Part shown: piece by piece, positions 4,805 to 9,330 of the stretch
Numbering within the stretch: position 1 is the stretch's first letter
Layout of the letters: each line of letters begins with the position of its first letter
DNA from: Chloroflexota bacterium
Lineage (GTDB): Bacteria > Chloroflexota > Anaerolineae > Anaerolineales > DRMV01
Length of the DNA stretch: 9,330 nt
Direction of reading: 5' to 3'
Assembly: GCA_013153375.1 (NCBI GenBank)
Contig: JAADEN010000043.1
Coordinates: forward strand, 1-9,330
The notes under the pieces: model-generated
Databases searched by the model: none
Told to the model about the DNA's origin: nothing
The model's input: only the letters and a program-made list of their open reading frames with translations
Position numbers and translations under genes: made by a program

Positions 4805-5806
4805 ATGGACTGGTCGCAGCAAGTCGTGCTGGTCACCGGGGGCACCGGCTCCTTTGGCAAGAAGTTCGTCGAGATTATGCTGCGGGAGTACCACCCGCGC
4901 AAGGTCATCATCTTCAGCCGGGATGAACTCAAGCAACACGAGATGCGTCTGGCCGGGTTCGACCACCCCAGCCTGCGCTACTTCATCGGCAATGTGCGCG
5001 ACCGGGACCGGCTGCGGCGGGCCATGCAAGGGGTGGACATCGTGGTGCACGCGGCCGCGCTCAAGCAGGTGCCGGCCTGCGAATACAATCCTATGGAAGC
5101 CATCAAGACCAACATTTTGGGCAGCGCGAATGTGGTCGAGGCCGCGCTGGATGCGGGGGTCAAGAAGGTTCTGGCCCTGAGCACCGACAAGGCCGTCAAC
5201 CCGGTGAACCTGTACGGCGCGACCAAACTGGCCGCGGAGAAACTGGTGGTGCAGAGCAACGCGTACGCGGCCCATACTTCCACGCGCTTCAGTTGCACCC
5301 GCTACGGCAATGTGGTGGGCAGTCGGGGCAGCGTGGTGCCCGTGTTCTTGCGGCAGCGGGCCCAGGGCCGGCTGACCATCACCGACCCGCGCATGACCCG
5401 CTTCTGGCTCTCGCTGGAGCAGGGCGTGCGCTTCGTGATTCGGGCCATCGAGCAGATGGAAGGCGGCGAGGTGTTCGTGCCCAAACTGCCCAGCATGCGC
5501 ATCACCGACCTGGCCCAGGCCCTCGCGCCCGACGCGGAATGGGAGATCATCGGCATCCGCCCCGGCGAACGGCTGCACGAAGTGCTGGTCAACGAGGACG
5601 AGGCCCGCCACACCGTGGAACTGGACGACATGTTCGTCATCCTGCCCAGCGCGGAGGACGCCTGGTTCGGCCAGAGTTGGCGGAAGCGGGGCCGGGCCCT
5701 GCCCGAAGGCTTCCGCTACGCCAGCAACACCAACACCGACTGGCTCACGGTGGAGCAGATTCGCGAGATGGTGCGGCCTTGGGAGGAAGAAGGCCATGCT
5801 GCGTAG
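4805..5806 (+). CDS. pseB: UDP-GlcNAc 4,6-dehydratase (inverting), PseB/FlaA1 type
   Basis: Short-chain dehydrogenase-type enzyme that removes water from UDP-GlcNAc and inverts C5, giving the UDP-2-acetamido-2,6-dideoxy-4-keto sugar, the first step toward pseudaminic acid and related sugars. The product is 333 aa, the usual length. The NADP-binding loop GGTGSFG is at 12-18, SRDELKQHEM at 38-47 and HAAALKQVP at 82-90. Catalytic Thr127-Asp128-Lys129 with Tyr137-x3-Lys141 match FlaA1 Thr131/Asp132/Lys133/Tyr141/Lys145. Also present are RYGNV and a C-terminal IGIRPGERLHE. The YGATK form separates it from CapE/FnlA-type enzymes (which carry MGMSK), although CEYNPMEAIKTNILG recalls that group. GAGGAG overlaps the stop of the preceding gene, 8 nt before the ATG. 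The next pathway enzyme (PseC-type aminotransferase) is not in the window. Confidence 0.9.
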   Translation: MDWSQQVVLVTGGTGSFGKKFVEIMLREYHPRKVIIFSRDELKQHEMRLAGFDHPSLRYFIGNVRDRDRLRRAMQGVDIVVHAAALKQVPACEYNPMEAIKTNILGSANVVEAALDAGVKKVLALSTDKAVNPVNLYGATKLAAEKLVVQSNAYAAHTSTRFSCTRYGNVVGSRGSVVPVFLRQRAQGRLTITDPRMTRFWLSLEQGVRFVIRAIEQMEGGEVFVPKLPSMRITDLAQALAPDAEWEIIGIRPGERLHEVLVNEDEARHTVELDDMFVILPSAEDAWFGQSWRKRGRALPEGFRYASNTNTDWLTVEQIREMVRPWEEEGHAA

Positions 5807-6680
5807 GCCTTGCCCTGGCAAGCCTTGGGATCCGAACCTGCTCCCCGCGGAGATTCGCCGCTCCCCGCGCCGCGCGTTGTCGTGGATCTACCGCCGCATG
5901 ACGGCCCCGGCCCGCGGTCTGCCCCAGATTTACATCGCGGGGACCAAAAAGGGCGGCACGACTTCGCTGTTCTACTACCTGCTGGAACACCCGCGCGTGC
6001 TGCCCCCCTTTCGCAAAGAGGTCAAATTCTTCCTCTACATGTACGACCTGGGCCTCGGCTGGTATCGGGCCAACTTTCCCTTTCGGCGGCGGCTCCGCAC
6101 CCATGTGACCCTCGACGCCACCCCCAGTTACCTGGCGCATCCCACCTTTGGGAAGCAGTGGCGCGCCACCAACCCCACTGCGAAGATCATCGTCCTCTTG
6201 CGCGACCCTGTGGCGCGCACTTTGTCGCACTATTTCCAGAATGTGCACCGCGGGCTGGAGCCCTTGAGCCTGGAAGAGGCCCTGGAAGCCGAAGAGCAGC
6301 GCCTGGCCGGAGAGGTGGAGCGCATCCTGCAAGACCCCTGCCACGACCCCTGGCGGTATCATCGCTTCGGCTACCTGACCGAAAGCCGCTACATCGAACA
6401 TCTGGAACGGCTCTGGCCGCATGTGCCGCCGAAGCAGTTGCTCGTTCTACGCAGCGAAGACCTTTTTCAGAATCCGGCCCAGACCCTCGCCCAGGTCGCC
6501 GCGTTCCTGGGCCTTGAACCCTGGCAGCCGCGCGAATACAAAATCTACAAGAAGGGCGCGTACGACTTCGCGGCCGTGTCGCCCCGGGTGCGGGAGAACC
6601 TGCGGGCCTACTTTCGCCCCTACAACCAGCGTCTGTACGCGGCCCTGGGCCGGGACATGGGTTGGGAGGCCGCGGCATGA
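5796..6680 (+). CDS. PAPS-dependent sulfotransferase domain protein
   Basis: Predicted soluble enzyme that moves a sulfuryl group from 3'-phosphoadenylyl sulfate (PAPS) to a hydroxyl or amine, most likely on a carbohydrate given the neighbours. The product is 294 aa. The 5'-phosphosulfate loop is GTKKGGTTS (49-57), with Lys51/Lys52 and Thr55-Ser57 in the expected places. KEVKFF at 74-79 resembles the heparan-sulfate sulfotransferase group. The 3'-phosphate site is RDPVARTLSHY (136-146), with Arg136 and Ser144 in the R-x7-S arrangement. There is no signal peptide or membrane segment, so it would act before export of the glycan. The ATG overlaps the end of the dehydratase gene by 11 nt, and a purine-rich GGAGGAAGAAGG precedes it. 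Substrate unknown; modification of a lipid or small molecule cannot be excluded. Confidence 0.88.
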   Translation: MLRRPCPGKPWDPNLLPAEIRRSPRRALSWIYRRMTAPARGLPQIYIAGTKKGGTTSLFYYLLEHPRVLPPFRKEVKFFLYMYDLGLGWYRANFPFRRRLRTHVTLDATPSYLAHPTFGKQWRATNPTAKIIVLLRDPVARTLSHYFQNVHRGLEPLSLEEALEAEEQRLAGEVERILQDPCHDPWRYHRFGYLTESRYIEHLERLWPHVPPKQLLVLRSEDLFQNPAQTLAQVAAFLGLEPWQPREYKIYKKGAYDFAAVSPRVRENLRAYFRPYNQRLYAALGRDMGWEAAA

Positions 6681-7633
6681 ATCTGCTCATCACCGGCGTG
6701 AGCGGGCTATTGGGCGCCAATTTGGCCTGGGAAGCCCTCCGGGCGGGCCATGCGGTGCGGGGATTGACCGGCCACCGCGACCTGCCGGGCGCGCCCTTTC
6801 CTGTGCGCGCGGCCGATCTGACCGACCCCGCGGCCCTGGACGCGGCCTGGGCCTGGGCCCGGCCCGACGCGGTGATCCACACCGCGGCCCTGGCCGACCT
6901 GGACGCGTGCGAGCGCGATCCCGACCAGGCCCACCGCCTGAACGCGTGGGTGCCCGGGGCCATCGCCCGCCGTGCGGCCCAGGAGGGCGTCCCCCTGGTG
7001 CACATCTCCACCGACGCGGTCTTCGACGGCCAGCGCGGGGACTACACCGAGGACGACCCGCCCAACCCGCTGAGCGTGTACGCGCGCACCAAACTGGAAG
7101 GCGAGCGCGCGGTGCTGGACGCGCATCCTCAGGCCGTGGTGGCGCGGGTCAACTTCTTCGGCTGGAGTTTGTCGGGCACCCGCAGCCTGGCCGAATGGTT
7201 CTTCAACAATTTGCGCTTCGGGCAAACCGTGCGGGGCTTCACCGATGTGTTCTTCTGCCCTCTGCTGGCCAATCACCTGGCCCGCCTGCTCTTGGAGATG
7301 CTGGAGCGGGGCTTGCACGGCCTGTATCACGCCACCAGCCCCCGCTGCCTGAGCAAGTACGCGTTCGGCGTGGCCCTGGCCGAGCAGTTCGGCTACGACC
7401 CCGGGCTCATCCGGCCCGCGTCGGTGGACGAAGCCGGATTGACCGCGCCCCGGGCCCGCCGTCTGACCTTGCGCAGCGACAAACTGGCCCACGCGCTGGG
7501 CCACCCCCTGCCCGACTGGCAGGCCGGGATCGTGGAATTCCACCGCCAGTACACCACGGGCTACACCGAGGCCCTGCGATCCTGGCTCATCTCGCCCCTG
7601 GAGGACGCGCGCTATGACTACTGCGCCATCTGA
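6677..7633 (+). CDS. RmlD-like NAD(P)-dependent sugar reductase (SDR)
   Basis: Extended short-chain dehydrogenase of the RmlD substrate-binding type, which typically reduces the keto group of a nucleotide-activated deoxysugar. The product is 318 aa. The Rossmann motif GVSGLLG is at 7-13, the HTAALADLDACE segment at 68-79, and the active-site Ser111-Thr112-Asp113 with Tyr135-x3-Lys139 (YARTK). A phrase STDAVFDG at 111-118 is typical of the RmlD group. The start is the ATG at 6677, with GGGAGG 7 nt upstream, sharing ATGA with the stop of the sulfotransferase gene; an earlier in-frame TTG at 6662 is not supported. No rmlA, rmlB or rmlC is present, so dTDP-rhamnose synthesis is not implied. It may act on the product of the PseB-like dehydratase or a derivative of it, but the substrate is unproven. 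Confidence 0.85.
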   Translation: MNLLITGVSGLLGANLAWEALRAGHAVRGLTGHRDLPGAPFPVRAADLTDPAALDAAWAWARPDAVIHTAALADLDACERDPDQAHRLNAWVPGAIARRAAQEGVPLVHISTDAVFDGQRGDYTEDDPPNPLSVYARTKLEGERAVLDAHPQAVVARVNFFGWSLSGTRSLAEWFFNNLRFGQTVRGFTDVFFCPLLANHLARLLLEMLERGLHGLYHATSPRCLSKYAFGVALAEQFGYDPGLIRPASVDEAGLTAPRARRLTLRSDKLAHALGHPLPDWQAGIVEFHRQYTTGYTEALRSWLISPLEDARYDYCAI

Positions 7634-8636
7634 CGACATCCGGGCCCAATGGCCCTTCCTGGTGGTGGGCGTGGGCTCCATCGGCAAGCGCCACATCGCC
7701 AACCTGCGGCGGGCCGGCGTGCGCCGCATCTGGGCCTACGACCCCCAACGCGAGCGGGTGGACGAGGCCGAAGCCCGCTGGGGCGTGCGGGGCTTCGCCT
7801 CCCTGGAGGACGCGCTGGCCGCGGGGCCCAAAGCCGCGCTGATCTGTTCGCCGCCCGTGTACCACATCCCCCAGGCCCTGGCCGCGGCCCGGGCCGGCGC
7901 GCACCTGTTCATCGAAAAGCCCCTCTCGGCCAGCCTGGAAGGCGTGGACGACCTCATCGCGGAGGTCGAGGCCCGGGGGCTGCGCACCCTGGTGGGCTGC
8001 AACTTCCGCTTTCATCCCGGGCTGCAACGGCTCAAAGCCCTGGTGGATCAGGGCGCGCTGGGCCGGGTAATCTTCGCCCGGGCCGAGTTCGGCCAGTACC
8101 TCCCCGACTGGCACCCCTGGGAGGACTACCGCCAGGGCTACAGCGCCCGCCGGGAACTGGGCGGCGGCGTGGTGCTGGACCGCATCCACGAGATCGACTA
8201 CCTGGTCTGGCTCTTCGGGCCGGTGGAGGAAGTGACCGGCCTGGTGGGGCAATGGGGCGACCTGGACATCGAAACCGAGGATTTGGCCGAGGCCTGGCTG
8301 CGCTTCCGCTCGGGCGTGGTGGCCGCGGTGCATGTGGACTACCTCAACCGCACTTACACCTGCCGGGCCGAGGTGCTGGGCGCGCGGGGCACCGCGTGGT
8401 GGTCCTTCGCGCCCCACGAGGCGCGCATTTTCGACGCGGACCGGGCCGAGACCCAGTCCTGGGCCTGGCCCCGCTACCAGGTCAACGACATGTACCTGGC
8501 CGAGACCGAGCACTTCCTGCGGGTGCTGGCCGGGCTGGAGCCCAGCGCCAAGGACCTGCGCCAGGCCCGCCACATCCTGCAAGTCGCCCTGGCCGTCAAA
8601 GCCTCCGCGGCCCAGGGAAGGAGCGTGCGCCTATGA
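7614..8636 (+). CDS. Gfo/Idh/MocA family sugar oxidoreductase
   Basis: NAD(P)-dependent dehydrogenase family acting on sugars, inositols or nucleotide sugars. The product is 340 aa, close to the family norm. The N-terminal Rossmann domain has GVGSIG (19-24) after about 14 extra residues, and the hallmark EKP (101-103) is present. The C-terminal domain carries GGGVVLDRIHEIDY with His192 and Asp195 at the expected active-site positions. The ATG at 7614 lies 20 nt inside the end of the preceding reductase gene, with GGAGG 9 nt upstream, so translation is probably coupled. In surface-glycan loci, relatives oxidise or reduce C3 of nucleotide sugars or modify amino sugars. Which reaction applies here cannot be inferred from motifs. 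Confidence 0.9.
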   Translation: MTTAPSDDIRAQWPFLVVGVGSIGKRHIANLRRAGVRRIWAYDPQRERVDEAEARWGVRGFASLEDALAAGPKAALICSPPVYHIPQALAAARAGAHLFIEKPLSASLEGVDDLIAEVEARGLRTLVGCNFRFHPGLQRLKALVDQGALGRVIFARAEFGQYLPDWHPWEDYRQGYSARRELGGGVVLDRIHEIDYLVWLFGPVEEVTGLVGQWGDLDIETEDLAEAWLRFRSGVVAAVHVDYLNRTYTCRAEVLGARGTAWWSFAPHEARIFDADRAETQSWAWPRYQVNDMYLAETEHFLRVLAGLEPSAKDLRQARHILQVALAVKASAAQGRSVRL

Positions 8637-9330
8637 GCCCCCCCCGCACCCGCCCCATCATCGGCATCATCCAGGCCCGCATGGGCTCCACCCGCCTGCC
8701 GGGCAAGTCGCTGCTGGACCTGGCCGGCGCGCCTCTGCTGGCCCGGGTCATCGAGCGCATGCAGCACTGCCAGACCCTGGACGGCCTGGTGCTGGCCACC
8801 ACGGACCAGCCCGAAGACGCGGATCTGGTGGACCTGGCCCTGGACATGGGCGTCGCGGTCTATCGCGGCTCGGTGGACGATGTGCTGGACCGCTTCGTGC
8901 ACGCGGCCCGGCTGGCCGACGCCGCGCTCATCGTGCGCATCACCGCGGACGACCCCTTCAAGGACCCCGCCATCACCGATCACGCGGTGCGCCTCTGGCT
9001 GGAGCGGCCCGACCAACTGGACTATGTGAGCAACACCCTGGAGCCCACCTATCCCGAGGGGCTGGACATCGAAGTCTTCACCCGGGACGCGCTGGAACGG
9101 GCCGCGGCCGAAGCCCGCCTGCCCTCGGAGCGGGAGCATGTCACGCCCTACATCTGGAAGCACCCCGACCGCTTCCGGGTCTTGAACTTCAAGCACGACC
9201 GCGACCTCTCGCACCTGCGCTGGACCGTGGACTACCCGCAAGACCTGGCCTTCGCCCGCGCGGTGTACGAGCGGCTGTACCGGCCCGGTCAGGTGTTCCT
9301 CATGGACGACATTCTGGCCCTGCTGGAACG
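8633..9330 (+). CDS. spsF: SpsF-like cytidylyltransferase family protein (3' end cut)
   Basis: Nucleotidyltransferase-fold protein of the acylneuraminate cytidylyltransferase/SpsF group, expected to activate a sugar with CTP or a related nucleotide. 232 codons are open to the window edge, so it is nearly complete for a family of roughly 240-260 aa. The nucleotide-binding signature IIQARMGSTRLPGK is at 12-25. RITADDPF (102-109) stands where relatives often have R-x-TGD-x-P. PEGLDIEVF (141-149) and WTVDYPQDL, near residue 200, are also typical. The ATG shares ATGA with the stop of the preceding oxidoreductase gene, and AAGGAG (8618-8623) lies 9 nt upstream. SpsF proteins often accompany nonulosonate or spore-coat-type glycan genes. 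True CMP-sugar synthetase activity is likely but not certain, and the gene symbol reflects family resemblance only. Confidence 0.85.
   Translation, partial: MSPPRTRPIIGIIQARMGSTRLPGKSLLDLAGAPLLARVIERMQHCQTLDGLVLATTDQPEDADLVDLALDMGVAVYRGSVDDVLDRFVHAARLADAALIVRITADDPFKDPAITDHAVRLWLERPDQLDYVSNTLEPTYPEGLDIEVFTRDALERAAAEARLPSEREHVTPYIWKHPDRFRVLNFKHDRDLSHLRWTVDYPQDLAFARAVYERLYRPGQVFLMDDILALLE

Noticed and set aside
3560..5821. 753-codon open frame on the minus strand opposite the glycosyltransferase and dehydratase genes
   Set aside because: It is fully antisense to two well-supported genes, is low-complexity (rich in His, Gly, Gln and Arg), shows no domain, and is expected from GC-rich codon positions.
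6677..7633. rmlD (dTDP-rhamnose synthesis)
   Set aside because: Fold and motifs fit the RmlD group, but no rmlA, rmlB or rmlC is nearby and the context points to UDP-linked amino sugars, so the symbol was withheld.
8474..9241. 255-codon minus-strand frame opposite the SpsF-like gene
   Set aside because: Antisense shadow; the plus-strand frame is open to the window end and carries the family signature.

Overview
The window is very GC-rich and densely coded, and it holds two divergent gene blocks plus a repeat-filled left edge. Gene content, GC bias, the style of the Lgt and capsule-type proteins, and the 'ATCCGTGTTC' decamer repeats suggest an environmental bacterium, possibly of the Chloroflexota (Anaerolineae-like). 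That assignment rests on general impression, not on a marker gene, and is tentative.

Left edge (1-290): no convincing gene. It contains two successive composite repeat modules of about 120 bp. Each has a run of degenerate 7-mers, then AGTTTTK, then a run of degenerate 10-mers, and ends in ATCCGTGGTTTCAAA.

Minus-strand block (291-2868, transcribed right to left): a long-chain trans-polyprenyl diphosphate synthase, then a CDP-alcohol phosphatidyltransferase, then prolipoprotein diacylglyceryl transferase (lgt). Gaps are 59 and 56 nt and each gene has its own Shine-Dalgarno sequence, so this looks like a small membrane-lipid operon. Two of the three starts are non-ATG (TTG and GTG), chosen from ribosome-binding-site position.

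Divergent control region (2869-3172): on the plus strand a promoter-like TTGCCG-N17-TATCAT precedes a short leader with a GC hairpin beside the Shine-Dalgarno. On the minus strand a TAAAAT -10 candidate and a 20-bp near-perfect palindrome lie in the leader of the prenyl synthase gene.

Plus-strand block (3173 to beyond 9330): six genes with one 12-nt gap and then four overlaps of 11, 4, 20 and 4 nt. They encode a KpsS/KpsC-like capsule glycosyltransferase, a PseB-type UDP-GlcNAc 4,6-dehydratase, a PAPS-dependent sulfotransferase, an RmlD-like SDR reductase, a Gfo/Idh/MocA oxidoreductase and an SpsF-like nucleotidyltransferase, cut by the window end. Together they look like the upstream part of a pathway that makes a modified deoxy-amino sugar (possibly nonulosonate-like), transfers it, and perhaps sulfates the resulting surface glycan. 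The missing aminotransferase, NeuB/PseI-type synthase and export genes would be expected to the right of the window if this is correct. I see no mobile element, CRISPR array, rRNA or tRNA.
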